Below, in pieces: positions 11,064-24,167 of a stretch of DNA of 64,000 nucleotides. The position numbers and the translations under genes were made by a program. This DNA is from Branchiostoma floridae. Lineage: Eukaryota; Chordata; Leptocardii; Amphioxiformes; Branchiostomatidae. Each line of letters opens with the position of its first letter. The first letter of the stretch is position 1. Location of the stretch: assembly GCF_000003815.2 (NCBI RefSeq), contig NC_049979.1:13920850-13984849 (forward strand), in the 5' to 3' direction. The notes under the pieces are model-generated. The model was not told the DNA's origin and did not search any database. It saw only the letters and a list, made by a program, of their open reading frames with translations.

Positions 11064-14000
11064 CTCGTCCTCTCCCTGCAGCGATCCGTGTAGAAATGGT
11101 GTCGGGCCGCGGGACTGTTTGTGCTCGTCGTGCCAGGCGAGTCCGGGGAATAGCTGGGTGGCGACGTCAGTCCTTAGCACGTGCCACGGCTTCTTACAAT
11201 TTGATCACAAGTGCCCCAGCGATTCTGCCAAAACACGCTCCCGGGCCGCCGGGAAAACACGCCTGCGCCGCGCTCCCAGACACCCGCTATCACAGGATCA
11301 TAGGAGCTCAGCACTGCTGCCAGCGTGAACTGAATATTAAGTACTGCGAAAAAAGTCCACTCAATAGTTATATCAGTCATGTGCCACATTCAGGGTAAAA
11401 TGGCAATCAAGGCCGGTTAATTTCTTATACCAGCTGTATTGGCAGACGCATGGGACGATATGGATGAAAAGCCAAGTAGTCAAAGTTGCTTTGACGGGAC
11501 AGTCACAGGTTATGATATCGATTTGTGCCAGTTCAAATCAAGAGATCTTGAAATTTGCTATCCACTTTACATTCATTAATTGTTAGAAACTTCTTTTATA
11601 TTTGACTTATATCTTCTTTTATATTTGCTTTCATTTGCCTTGTTGGCCAATCTGTTGAGATTATGATGACTGCCGCCAAGTCAAGTTTAAAGCAATATAA
11701 TACGATAAAGTAGCCCATCGCCCAATCGGTACATTTTCTTTATAAAAAATCGCCGACTGATCCAATAAAGAAATTATATTTTTGTCAATTGATCCTGTCA
11801 AAGAATAACTTAGCGTGATGAGAGCAGATACATTCTGTGCCGTGACCCAATGGTAATAAGGACCCTGGGTGGTTTCATGCTAAAAGGGGGTTATAAAAAG
11901 TCAACTGGGTACTGAGAAGTTTAAGGAAGTATTATGGAAGGGAGTGCGATAGAATAGATACTCTAATCTATTGATGTGTCTAGCAAAAGGAAATAAAACA
12001 CCGTGACTGAAACACTAGACACAGTCTTTAATGCGTCTAATTTCATCCCCTTTATAGTTTCCCACATGGATCAGTCCAGAAGACGTTCGCGTCTTAGTGA
12101 TTTAGCTCCCGACCGTCTGTGTGTACTGTAAGTGACATCTTCACCCTCAGGCTTGCTGCTGGGAGCAGATGTAGGTGTCGGGGTGGCCGGGGAATCCCTT
12201 CCTGGGCCCGGAACGCCTGGCCGACAGTTTAGTCTATGTCTATATGGGTGTGCCGCGGACGGCCTATCGGGAGCTTTCATGTATTTTCTTAGCGCATCAA
12301 GCAGGGGATAGGTTACGAACTATATGCCTCTGTCTGTGACTGGGCCTTTAGAGCTTTACCGTTGTTCAGGTACATCTGGGTAATGACATAACATGAAGAA
12401 CAATGACCGGAAACCGTTATCACACCACAGGTGCCCTTGTCGGTGGAGCATGGATGACCAGCCTGACATGATTGAAGGAAGCCGCTAGCGGAAACACTTG
12501 TCTCTAGAAAATGACCCTCCAGATGACCGTCCGTTGGGAAGGACGTCCTCTGAACTGATAACACAACTCACGGTCTGTCCTTCGAATTCTGCAAACCAGT
12601 GATATTCCTTGGGCTGCTGTTTTGAGTCACAGGCCATAGACGAGAGACTGTTTCTAGGTCATGTCACTTTAGTCAAATCAACATGTTGGAGAACCACACA
12701 AACAGGCAAATATTTTTGTGTACTCAGTCTAAGTCTGCATCGCGTGGCAGCACCTCTGTACCTTGAAGGGAATTCCTGATAGTGATAGAGGACAGCTGCC
12801 GTGATACGAGATTTTAAAAAGTACACACAGAAGTATATCCTCTCTAACTGCGTACATCTGTTCGTCGTATACAAAGAACGAAAGACGAGCACACGTTTAT
12901 GCCCAGGTATATTTCTCAGCTAATGTAGATTACTTTGCGAGGTGCAAACAACACGCCATTACTTTCCTTGGACAGAAAGTGTCACGTTAATTTTAGTACA
13001 ATTTTATCATTCGCTTTGCGTCATCACGTGTGAAGACTTCGTTTTTATCTTTCTTATCATGCAATGCACACCATTGTCGGTCACACGGTGCTTCCTGTCG
13101 TGACAGCGTGTACAATATACGTGTCATGCCATCCAATAATTTTTGCAGCCCATTGATGACATCGATCTTAATTAATTAATAAAATGACTTTGACTTAAGA
13201 AATGAAAAATTATTAATGTAAGCTCGTTTTCACTGAAAACAGACACGATCAGACACCAGTCACGCAAGGGAATGGAGATGGGATCGGGACGACTTGAAAG
13301 GCCGATGTCAAAACCTGCAAGGGCTTCAGTAGTTTTGTCGACTAACACAGAAAACGGTGTTAGGGCCATATTGCTCACAAAGTTGGAACGTGATCTATCC
13401 CAGATGGCCCCTTTTATGGAAAAACCTTCCATGATGAGATCACCATTACACGTAAAGGCTTAATATTCGTGCTGTGGGTCCGATAAAATTGTGCAACTGT
13501 AGTGCATGCGTACATTCTATTCTAACCGTGTACAATGTGACCTCAGAGAGAGAGAGAGAGTATACCTTGCATTTGTGCTCCACATCTTGCGTACAACGAC
13601 GTTTGGAAGGAGTCTATAATTTACCGATAATGTATTGCAAGGTTCTATCATAGGCACGACCCCCCAATCATTAGGGTTAGTTTGTACACATGTTCTCGAC
13701 TCGGTGTCATTCGCCTTTGACAAGACTGCTGTTCTTCATGTGCATACACAAGTTAGGGCGGGTCTACTGACCGTCGGGAAATGCGCGGGACCTCTGCCTA
13801 AACCGCAAAGCATCAAAACCGCACTTGAAAACACAGAAGCCCCATCAAAACCAGGAGGGCAACAACAATGTTTTTGTGGTTGCCCCTTAAATTCCATTCA
13901 GTTAGCCTATTGCTCGATACTTTAATAATGCATTGGTAGTGACTGCCAAGGCGTCTGTTAAACTGACCGTGACTTTCCTGTATAGGCTGCGGTCCGACTG

Positions 14001-15680
14001 AACGACCACAGAGCGGCAGAACGTAGATAGCTCAACCAAATTCATGGATGAAAAATATTTTTTACGTTTTGTGTGTCTTAGTCATAAATTTATATCTTGC
14101 TTCATATTTCACTTATGAAATTAAGGGTCACACAAATCCAATCTGGGTCGCAGTACGGTCCCACAGCGATCGCTTCCTAGTGGAAAGCGGGTCTTACCAA
14201 CACAACTCTCCTGACCGTGCGGAGGGAATTCTCACGTTCAATCTTGCGATGTTCTAGCTGTTTCTAAGAATGTTCATTAAGCCGCCAACTTTTAACAAAG
14301 ACTGCCTTCCAGTAATCCAGTCAAGCCGGTGTTTCATAGCCCAAGTCTTGTTGTAGTAGTCCTCAGGTATGATACGTAGTGTCTCATCCCAGATCTTGCT
14401 GTGTTCGTGTATTTTTGGATGGCACGTCAGCTCAGATAAATGAAATATCTTACTGCGTAGGAGGAAAGGTTGATTATTTAAGATCCCCAGTTTGTTCTTG
14501 GTGTTGCTTTTGTAACGAGTCCAACATAAACATTGTGAGTCCAGATTTACCGTGCGTGCGATGGGGAAATGAGAAGGACCCGAGCCAAGTCTCTTCTGTA
14601 GTGAGAGAGAAAACAGAGGGCGCATCTCAAGACTGGTGTGACCGTCTTGGTCAACAAACTCCCCGGTCACGTCTGGGTAGGAATGTGGTCGGTTTCCTCT
14701 TTCTCAGTGACGTCGCGTCACAAGCTTAGATCTGCAAGACAGCTTCTGCTCAATTCTGACGCACATTCTTCGATTTTATTATTTTCTCAAGAGGCTGAAA
14801 GTTCGCACGTACCTCCGCCGCGGTGTCTGGGGCATGATATGTCCGTCTATATCGGGTGAACTTCGGGCACAAATCCGTGTTTTTCTTCCCTGTCTTCCCT
14901 GCCCACACGCTACCACTTACGGCTAATTGGTGCTAACTGTCCAATTTACAGTGACCCCAGCCTATGACTCATGCTGTTACTCGCTACTTGCAGTGTTTAA
15001 GTTCGCCCTAGTTAGCCGAGGAATGCCACGGCGAGCCACAACAATTTGCTGCTTGTTATATCCCATGGCTTATCCCGATGTGTACTTTCTCAAGCCTCGG
15101 TTCAGGCTTCTAGTGGTCACGTTGTTTTTGTTTGCATACCTGTTTCAGGAAATTTCGAAACTGAACATACTAACTTGACGGAAACCGAGTAGATTTGCAG
15201 AAAGTGCGTATGATACAACCACACGCGTTTGTACATCCTAGAATTTGGGTAAAGGTGACGGTGGACTTCCACGTCTGTCCAGAACAGACTACCTCAGTCC
15301 TGGATGAGACACGGATTACCGGGGATTTCCACAAGTTTACGGAGGTTCAGTTTGGCAGGCAGGCTTTGTTTTCGCTGCAGAAGTGGGTCTTCTTGGAACG
15401 GAGTTGTCATTCCTGACATTTTACCGAGTCTTCATCTATGTGATTTTCAGACTTCTGCCATAACAAAGGACATTTTCGTCTACAGATCCGTTTGGTTGGA
15501 ACTGTCTATATTAATGATACCAGTATCCATCGGTCTGCCAAAAATACAATCTTGTCACCAGAAAAAATGTTATCCGTCATTTTTAGTAGCGAATGCCGAT
15601 ATATTAGGGTTTATGTCGGGGAGGAAAATAAATGTTCATCGCAAGGCTCGCTCGAAAGGCCTATTGGAAACTAGAGTTCG
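11064..15680. other. Intergenic DNA upstream of the repeat-linker cystatin gene
   Basis: This should hold the promoter of the gene starting at 11063, but I could not pick a convincing TATA box or initiator. A short GA microsatellite lies near 13544-13560. Apart from the doubtful exon-like frames at 12.07-12.56 kb, listed separately, I see no gene. Confidence 0.45.
12071..12564 (-). other. Possible unrecognised exon pair (Cys-rich frame and Pro/Ser-rich tail)
   Basis: Two neighbouring - strand frames look more protein-like than their surroundings. At 12313-12564 the frame has five closely spaced Cys (CQAGHPCSTDKGTC, then GHCSSC) and contains AG acceptor- and GGTAAAG donor-like sites. At 12071-12280 it has a Pro/Ser/Thr-rich stretch followed by a basic tail ending at a stop. 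I do not recognise a family, and no start or complete gene can be built. It may be a remnant or chance. Confidence 0.18.
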
Positions 15681-16676
15681 GCGACCTCATACCTCCATGA
15701 AAATTTAGAGCTTTCGCAAATTTCATGCAATTGACTAAGACACTAACATAATTTATGCATGGTGTTGTTCATCATTGACAAACGTACACATGTCACAATT
15801 ATAAAATTCCCATTATTGATCATGAAGCGGTTTTGCAATTTTTACATAAATTATTCAAATAAGTTCCTCATTACCATATTTGGTATCTGCTTATATTCCA
15901 CCTATCATAATTAACATGTGTTACATTTATTGAAGTCCAGTTATTGCAAACAATGGAATTATACAAAATCCTCATTAATTATGCAAATTAAGTCCTCACT
16001 TGCATAACATGTATATCATTATGAACATCTTTGCCTAAGGTACCCGCATGCCTAATATGATGCCAATCCGTCAATCCTTTCTGCAGTTATCCTCTTTGGA
16101 GTGTCTTGACAAAAACGCCCCTGCAGTTCCCAAATTAAATGTTAGAGGGCTGAAACTTGCCCCACTTTGTCATGACACTGAACGCTATCTACCACCCAAA
16201 TTTCAAGACCATATCACGTCCAAGACAAGAGATACATAGAAAAAACTGCTATGATTTAATGTTGTCATTAATTATGCAAATGTGCTCCTATTTTGCATAA
16301 TTAGTATTTCATTTTGTACAACATTGTCTGAGGTACCTACATACCAAAAATTATGAAAATTCGTTGTTCCCTTCTTGAGTTATCCTCTTCAGAAGTTTTT
16401 GACAAAAATGTCCCTGCTATCCCAAAACTAGACGCTAGGGGGCCCAAACTTATGTCACTTCTTCCTAAGCGCAAGAGCTATCTAATACTCAAAAATCGTG
16501 ACCATAGCATGTTCAGAACACCGAAATAGCAAAACCGGAAGTTGCGCTGCAGTACTAAGGGGAGCCGCTAGGGGGCCCAAAATCTAATCATTTCCAGCTT
16601 TCATCACACCCTACCAACACACCAAGTATGAAACCAATCCACCCAACCATTCTTGAGTTATCTTGTTTACACACAG

Positions 16677-16709
<33 letters not shown>

Positions 16710-16755
16710 AACGCGGGGTAAAATATAACCTCCATGACATTTCATGGAGGTAATT
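15671..16755. repeat. Dispersed repeat element with 12-bp terminal inverted repeats
   Basis: ACCTCCATGAAA at 15691-15702 is matched by its exact reverse complement TTTCATGGAGGT at 16740-16751. The interior contains two diverged units of about 300 bp, recognisable by ATTATGCAAAT, CTTGAGTTATCCTCTTC and GCTAGGGGGCCCAAA, then an AC microsatellite and a short palindrome at the right end. Related pieces occur at 17.2-17.8, 19.4-19.7, 20.8-21.1 and 47.4-47.6 kb. No open frame for a transposase is present. Confidence 0.7.
16670..16706. repeat. AC dinucleotide microsatellite
   Basis: An uninterrupted ACACAC run near the right end of the dispersed repeat element. A shorter, decayed CA-rich tract stands at the same relative place in the copy near 19.66 kb. 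Confidence 0.9.
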
Positions 16756-17221
16756 ACACAATATTGAATGAATGAATATTACATATAAAGCATTGCCGAC
16801 TGATTGTCCGCGTCTACTTTGAAGCGTGTTCCGATACATTTCACTCAACTGTGTTTCTTAAGGCTACAGCAAGTAAATTCTATGAAGGACAACCTCTGCA
16901 GACTGCAAAAATGAGACAGGGCAATAAAAGAGTAAAAAAAAGACGACAAGATGGCTATCTTCAAAATAAACACCAAAAACGTTGCAACAAGAATCAAGGT
17001 GACAAAATATATCATCACAACCAACAAGACATTCATCCTGTATTCAAGAAGCGCACTAGTGTAGAAAAATCGATGTACTCATATACTGGTATCACCTCCA
17101 CTCATGGCGTCCATATTGGTGCCACTTTTACAACTATCCACAAGTTTCACTTTTTCTACTACAGTCATGGATACCTTTCTAGTGTCACTTCTACAATTAC
17201 AATTAAAACAAGTCCATAGCA
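16756..17221. other. Sequence between repeat copies, no gene
   Basis: A + strand frame at 16851-17219 is rich in Lys, Gln and His and lacks any recognisable motif. It sits between two repeat blocks and I do not support it as a gene. Confidence 0.4.
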
Positions 17222-17770
17222 TGTCTTGGACAAGAGATACATTGCAAAAACTGCTATAATAGAATATACTCATTGATTATGCAAATGTTCTCCTATTTTG
17301 CAAAATAAGTATTTCATCTTGTACAACATTGTCTTAGGTACGTACATACCAAAAATCATGAAAATCCGCTGTTCCCTTCTTTAGTTATCCTCTTCAGAAG
17401 TTTTGGACAAAAATGCCCCTGCTGTCCCAATCCTAGTTGCTAGATAGCCCAAACTTATGTCACTTATTCCTCAGCACAATAGCTATCCAGCACCCCAAAA
17501 TCGCAACCATATCATGTCCGGTACAAGAGATACATTAAAAAAACTGTTATGATAGAATAAGCTCATTAATTATGCAAATGTAATCTAATTTTGCATGATT
17601 AGTATCTTATCTTGTATAACATTGTCCAAGGTACCTACATACCAAAAATCATGAAAATTCATTGTTTCCTTCTTGAGTTATCCACTTCAGAAGTTTTTGA
17701 CAAAAATGCCTCTGCTATCCCAAAACTAGACGCTAGGGGGCCCAAACTGGAACATGTTGTATCAATCTGT
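17222..17770. repeat. Two more units of the dispersed repeat family
   Basis: Two consecutive diverged units, starting near 17222 and 17516, each show a GAGATACATT...AAAACTG start, ATTATGCAAATG, CCAAAAATCATGAAAAT, GTTATCC.CTTCAGAAGTTTT.GACAAAAATG and a CTAG...GCCCAAACT end. They match the interior of the element at 15.7-16.75 kb but lack its termini. Confidence 0.7.
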
Positions 17771-20472
17771 ATATATCATGAAGAAAAGACGTCAGTCTAG
17801 ACTAAATCAAGATAAACTCAACAAATACTTTTCCAGCATTGCCGGATCGTCTGCTGCTGCCTCCCATGACATCTGCTCCAAGGGAAACACGCTAACCTTA
17901 CCACTACAAACACCAACTTAATCATGTCTTGACTGGAGCTATCTTATAGCCCTACCAAAACATCGAGAACGACATCTGCCGGAAAGTGTCAGACTTCTGA
18001 CTCGGAAAGAAACATCGAAAATAAAACAGGTCAGGTGCGTACATATGAAGCCGTTGCGGTGTCCACTGCATCTTCGGCATTACGCGTTTAATCCTTAAGA
18101 TAATTTCTTGGACCAAAAAACGAAACTGACCTGATCTCTCCTTTTCTGGACCAAGAACCACACTACCGACAAGCTCAACCCTACGATCATGATAAAAATG
18201 TCGCGAGCCACCTTTACGTGTTCCCCATCGACTTACATGTTTATGGTTATAAGTTCACGTGCCTAAAAACTATTTCCTCTACATGATATTCCTATGTAGA
18301 TCCACCCCAAGGACGATGTGTAAGAGTCGTTTTAGGCCACTAGCCGTGTTGAATTGATGATATGTGAAGAAGAAATCGGCTGGGACCTTGGTATAAATAT
18401 GTATGACCTTTTGTGCCCTTCGAAAGGAGATGGGCGTTCATTTGTCAATCATGAACGAGTATCTGACATTTTTAAAGAAATAAAATATTCAATTTGTATA
18501 CATAGTCGTTGTTGTCACTTGTTTCCTGTGGCAGCTAGCCTCCGGGCCACATGTTGGGAGTACGAAGTTCACGTGGCCTTCGTCCCCACGAACCGCTACA
18601 CGTACACTGAACACCAGATTATGTCATGTTCTGATCATTAGGGATGTTCTGATTGGTTCCTGACAAATTCATTCTTGTCAATGGCAAAAAAGAAACGTTA
18701 CGGATAGCTTCGGCCTTCTTAGAATGGACCATATGGAATCATTGCCTTGCACCAGAAAGGGCTTACTAATCTCAACTTCCTTACAATATGGCCGAAATGC
18801 CATTCTAAAGGCGCTTGTTTAGGATTGCAAATAAAATGTGCGAAATGCGTCAGCAGGCTGTCTAGGTAAAACTCGCTATGAGGCAACAACAGACTTAGAT
18901 TGTACCGAAGCCTCCGAAAAAAAGTTTAGTAGAAAATCCCTTCGTCTGGAGAACACATCCATGGTTATGAAACCATCTGAGCTGTACTGCATGTGCACCG
19001 CTATCGAATGTTTCAGCTTCGTGTCCCTTTACTTTACTCACACGCGCACAGAGCTGTTGCGTCAAGACTGAAAACTTCGTGCCAAAGTTTGGCACCAGGG
19101 TCCTGACAGACATGCTCCACACGTGAGGAACCATGTCTGGTCACCGGCTGTGTTTGTGATCATGTATCAGTTCCCTGACCTGGAGAGGTTGAAGTTTAAG
19201 TCTCAGTTCATCCAGTCAAACGTAATCATTTAAGGTCGACTGGATGATGTAATAATCTTTAAACAGGTGACATGATCCTTACGTGCAACCATTCTTTGTT
19301 AGGAAAACTGGAAATTTTGACACAAGGCGAAGTCTTTTCCTTCCTACTGTATTGACCTCACCTATACGACGAGCTACAGTTTGAAAATAATCGAAAGACA
19401 ATAACCACAAATCATGAATATCCGTCAATCACTTCTTGAGTTATTCTCTTTCAAATATGGGCCGAAATCTACACCACTTACTTTCTGCCCCATGAGCTAT
19501 CTACCACTATTCTATTAAGACCGGAGGTTCAGTACCATGGAAAGCCGCTAAGAGGCCCATTATCAAACATGACCTTTGTTTTCCCTAACCTTACACACCC
19601 ATTATTACCAAAACCATACAGATACAACTACAGATTTGATTCTTAAGTTAAACTGGCAACAGACAGGCACACATACACGAACAACCCGCGGCGAAAACAT
19701 AACCTTCTTGGCGAAGGTTACGACGACAGGGAAGTGTCACACAAGATGCTGGCAAGCCGGATAATGAACCCATAATTGTTGTTGCTGTCAGCTCTAATTG
19801 GCACTGACGAATTTGTGGGAGATGAGTTTTCTTCAATGACCTTGTAGACCGCCTCGCCCAGTTGACAGCAGCACTTCCGATGCTGGGGTTATAGGGTCAC
19901 TTTAATGGTGATGTTTACCTACGTCTGACAGCCACTACATTCCCTGGGAGTTCCAGAACCAAAGTGTTTGTGGTGCTAGCCAGTTTTAGCAACGCGCTGT
20001 CCTTTTGGATTCTTCAGATGTAGACGGACGGAATTTACGAGAGATGGCCGGTTTACGGCAGAGTCATCTTACTGCTGGGTCACGATGATCGATCATTGTC
20101 CAATACTCAACAGTTCAGCAGGAAAAGTTGACAGGTGATTTATGTCATAACAAATGTAACATTAACTCGTAGAAACACCTTTTTAAGTCAAAGCTCTTAA
20201 GGAAAAATAAGACAAGATATCGTCTACCTTAATTGTGGAGCCACAAAACAAATGTTCGACAATCATTTCCAGTGTTACTGTAGGAAACATTCTTTCCATA
20301 CCTATAACGCCATCTAGCATGGTGGAGTTAAAAAGCAGCTGACACGCCTTGTGTACCTTAAGATTCCTGTGTCAATGTAACACATACATATGTATCTTAG
20401 GAAATTATGTAATTATACACACAGGTTGATCCCGCAAAGCGAAGGGCAAGGAAGGACACAATAACAACGGTG
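17771..20472. other. Intergenic DNA with a repeat remnant at 19.4-19.73 kb
   Basis: Around 19420-19730 there is a diverged 3' part of the dispersed repeat family: CTTGAGTTATTCTC, GCTAAGAGGCCCA, a CA-rich tract, then AACCTTCTTGGCGAAGGTTA in place of the usual terminal palindrome. The rest shows no supported gene. Confidence 0.5.
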
Positions 20473-20478
20473 TTTATT
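20473..20478 (-). terminator. Polyadenylation signal AATAAA of the single-domain cystatin gene
   Basis: TTTATT on the + strand, AATAAA on the gene strand, about 127 nt past the stop codon. Confidence 0.5.
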
Positions 20479-20604
20479 GCTTTTGCTTTAATCAGAACAT
20501 GTCCAGACATTGCAAATTTTGTGAAATCTCCAAGCAGATATTGTAAGGCAAACCTCTCGGCTATCTACACGATATCTTTTCCTGCCCAGACCCAGAAGCG
20601 GTGC

Positions 20605-21723
20605 TCAACCCGTGATGGGGAGGGTGCTCAGGTCTGCGCGGCAGCGGACGAAGTTGACCTCCCGCCGGACGTTCTGATCGTCCTCGATGACATTGCCGGA
20701 GCCTTCTACCTCCAACGTCACAGCGTTGTGTTGGACAATCTCAGAGGAGCACATCAGGTTCTGCAGACAGTTCGTGTTAAAATGCAAAATTGAGTAGTAA
20801 GACGAATGTTCGTAGGCATGTCTTGAAATAATGCTACATCTAACAAGAGTTCGGAAACTTCATACCTCCGTGAAATATCTAAAGCCTTTTTTAATCTTAT
20901 ACAGATGTTGTCTTTATTATTTACATAATCCATGCATGGTGAAGTTCATGTCACAGGTGTGAAATTCCTTTCATTTACCACTAAATAAAATTGTGGAATT
21001 TTGCAAAAGTATGCTCTAGATGCAAATAATACATATAAGGAAGTCTTCTTATAGAAAACACTGGAATCAACAATGCCTATGGTCCCCACTTTTAAGAACA
21101 GTGCAATGATAAGGAAACAGGCAATAACCTTGTTTAAGTTCCAATAAGTACGTAAAGATAGAAGTTATCACTTACCCTGCCGTGGTCGCTCACAACACAT
21201 TTCTCCTCGGCCTCCACCGCGGGCATCAGCGGGTCGTTACGGCAGTCGGACAGGCCCAGCCTGATGTCAAACTTCTGGTAGGTCAGCTCAGTTTGGGGGG
21301 ACTGGAATGGTTTGGAGCAATTGCAAGATCGTCGGAATGAATACCGAAGTAAAGAACCGACACACAGAGTTTTAATCGTATCATTCATGTTTCTTTGCAA
21401 AATGGTGACACTGACGGTAATGTCAGCGTGATGTAGTTGTGCCATACATGTCGTGTGAAATACGGGTATTTTAGTGAATGAACATGGAAAGTTGTGCGAA
21501 AGGATCCGAAGCACAGCACGACTGGACTACAACACATTCTACTCATATCTTTGTCCCTTACTTCAGCTGAGCGGATGACCTCCTCCAGCACATAGAGGTT
21601 CGGCAGCCTGCTGTTGGCGTTAATGATGTCCACCACGTGGAAGACGGAGAACCTGATCCCGGCGGGGTAGTCAGCTCCTGCCGCCAGGGAGAGCAGCCCC
21701 AAAACACACACCAGGCCCAGCAT
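20605..21723 (-). CDS. Secreted single-domain cystatin-like protein (147 aa)
   Basis: Three exons, phase 0 throughout: 21562-21723, 21176-21301 and 20605-20760. The ATG at 21723 starts a clear signal peptide (MLGLVCVLGLLSLAAGA). The mature part has FSVFHVVDIINANS (N-terminal helix), FDIRLGLSDC and a second Cys 15 residues on, then LMCSSEIVQHNAV...FVRC in exon 3. This gives the four cysteines in two nearby pairs typical of secreted type 2 cystatins, and the length fits that family. The QxVxG position reads SPQTE, so classical papain-type inhibition is doubtful. Splice sites are canonical (GAA|GTAAGG, AGG|GTAAGT). The assignment to the family is by fold pattern and exon plan, not by search. Confidence 0.85.
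20836..21120. repeat. Partial copy of the dispersed repeat family (left end)
   Basis: Starts GAGTTCGGAAACTTCATACCTCCGTGAAA, closely matching the left end at 15674-15702, and continues with TTATTTACATAATCCATGCATGGTG, a version of the neighbouring text there. It lies inside the last intron of the single-domain cystatin gene and has no right terminus. Confidence 0.65.
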
Positions 21724-24136
21724 CGTGTAGCTTCAAATGGTACAGGTGTGCCGTGCTTCACTGCTGTTGTTATACCTGTACCTGCAGGGAAAACCGGAAT
21801 GATTTGCCTGGTAAACATCACTCAGCCTTCAATTTTCTGGAAGATAGCTGATAACACGACTGCATGAAAAGTTAGCAATTTTAAAAAGTGCTATATTTAG
21901 TTTGACAAATTTTCTATGTTCTTAAATCAACTTTTAATTGTGTCATGCAAAAACAATTGCCCAACTCACGTGGGCTTAAACTTGGAAACTACCTAAATGA
22001 TACTATGAAGGGAGATCAGAATTGACAAATGACAAATAAATTTGTGTGTGCAACTTGTGTGTGCGACTGAAGATACCCCAAAAACGTTACCCAACACCTA
22101 CCCAGACCTAGTATTCGTGAATTTTGGGTTTGGAATATCCCGTGCAAATAGTAAGGTTACATGTTTACTAAGTGTATCGGCATTACTGGATATGACCTAG
22201 TATAGCCACGTATGGCCATGTGTAGAATACATATATTGCATATACTAGTACATTCCAAAGCCCCTATAGATAGTATACATTGTAGATAGCCATTGCCCGG
22301 GCTTGAAGCTTCCTGGTGACTGTGGACACATCCTGAGGTAGAGATAAGTTATCTGTGTAGTTATGGTTATCTATAGCGGTAATGACGTAAGTAGTGAGAA
22401 ACTGGCCAGCTGGTATTGAATCATCACGTCACGTCTTTACTGTGGGTCATGTTTATCTAAAACTGCCATATTATTCACCATTTTGGACGCGCTCTTAGAT
22501 GATTGGAACTAGTGTATACTAGCTATAGTTTCATACAGTTAAGATGTAGGAAATTATGGCCATGGAATATGAAAGTTGTTTTCCTCTGACACTCATACAA
22601 AGATGAAATTAATCTATTTGACGTGAAAGTGATCGATGAAAACATCTAGTAGTAGTAAATATCAATAGTAAGGTCGTATGATGGGGATATATTTCTGTTT
22701 TTAAGTAGCTGATCGAACTGCATTCTTACGACACGAGAAGAGCAATATTTGAGTGAGTCCTGTGATGATGTCACAACTCTTGACACAATCGTGCCTGTGA
22801 CAAGGGTAATGTCGACAGTAACCGAAAATACGTTTTCAATTTGGCATCAATCAGTGGGTTGGTCGACTCATTTCAATATGGCTGTTGTGCCACCGTGGTT
22901 GAGCTGTTGTGCAAAAGGGTGCCAAAGGTCACAGGATGGAGTAAATGCCTACAAACGACTCATACAGCTGTTAATGTTTTGGTCTGGCGACGTTGCAGTT
23001 AAGATAGGCAACATTTGCTTTAAAAAAAGTAAAGGTTCCGTCAACAGCCGCAAAACCAGACAACCGAAACGTTGCGGGTTATGACGGAAGCCCGTTCAGC
23101 TGCCGTGTTGTGGTGGATTTTCCATCATTGGCCGTCGTGCAGATCGGCTTCCGGAGTGGGTGTGTTTTGTAAGTCTGTGCATCCTACAGTCACGTCGCTC
23201 CTATCTAATTGAACATGTCACATTGACCGTGTTGGCGGTGGTCACCGCTTCTATTTCATAACTTGATCAATGGACAGATTAAAGGGGCTAGATGAGAGAC
23301 AACACCAACTAATCCCACCGAGTTTGCCTAATCGTTCTTGCGCTTTAAAGACGAAATTATTTCAAACTGTTAGTTCTACGATCGCGAAAGAAAAAAAAAC
23401 TGTCTGAAGACGCCACCAAATTCCACCCAAATTTCTCCACGTTCACTGATAAAAACAAAACAATTCTCCTTCTAACATTACAAAAGCCACACATAATAGA
23501 AAATGTCGGATCATTCGTCTTCTACTGTCTTCGGAAAAGAAGTCGAAGCCAAAAACCCAAAATTCTAGAATTAGCTTTAAACTAGATACCTGCAATATTG
23601 TACATTGTTTGCATCATTTCACGTTACCTGCAATTAGCCCACGGACAAGAATTTGCAATTAAGTTTCTATATACGCCTAAAACTCGACCGGCCATAATAC
23701 CGCAACGTCAGAGAAATACATGAATTCAAAGTTATTTAAAGGAAAGTACCAATGTAGTATCAGCAATTCAGCAATCAACAATACAGATATTCAAGTGTTC
23801 AGGACAATCTCTGTAACGTTTTATTTTATTTTTTTGATTTGGCGGTATGGTGGCACCTGATGGAATTATGAGAGTTGGTGTTACCTATAAGAAAGCGCGC
23901 GGAGAAATTCTATTTCTAGCTTTGCCACATTCATTCAGAGATAGTGTTATAATGTAGCAAAGAAAAGTTTCCACTGCCCTGCTATAAAATCATGATTTTG
24001 GAAATCATCGTTCCAATACGATGGCTTGAGGCTAGATCCATATTACATACAGATGTTGAGATATCATATGTGAGATGTCATTGCAACGTTACATATATCT
24101 CCAATTAAATACAAGGCAATATCAGCCGACAATGTG
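21724..24136. other. Intergenic spacer between the two small cystatin genes
   Basis: About 2.4 kb upstream of the single-domain gene and downstream of the three-domain gene. The longest frame, at 22749-23084 (+), opens with TTG, has no recognisable motif and no splice support. I see no gene. Confidence 0.5.
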
Positions 24137-24142
24137 TTTATT
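24137..24142 (-). terminator. Polyadenylation signal AATAAA of the three-domain cystatin gene
   Basis: TTTATT on the + strand, AATAAA on the gene strand, 26 nt past the stop codon. Confidence 0.55.
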
Positions 24143-24167
24143 CCGTGGTAAGTCTGTGGCTGTCTGC

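Noticed and set aside
16851-17219. 122-residue Lys/Gln-rich + strand ORF
   Set aside because: It lies between repeat units, has no motif, and A-rich text produces Lys/Gln codons by itself.
22749-23084. 111-residue + strand ORF in the spacer between cystatin genes
   Set aside because: It starts with TTG, has no signal, domain or splice context, and such lengths occur by chance.
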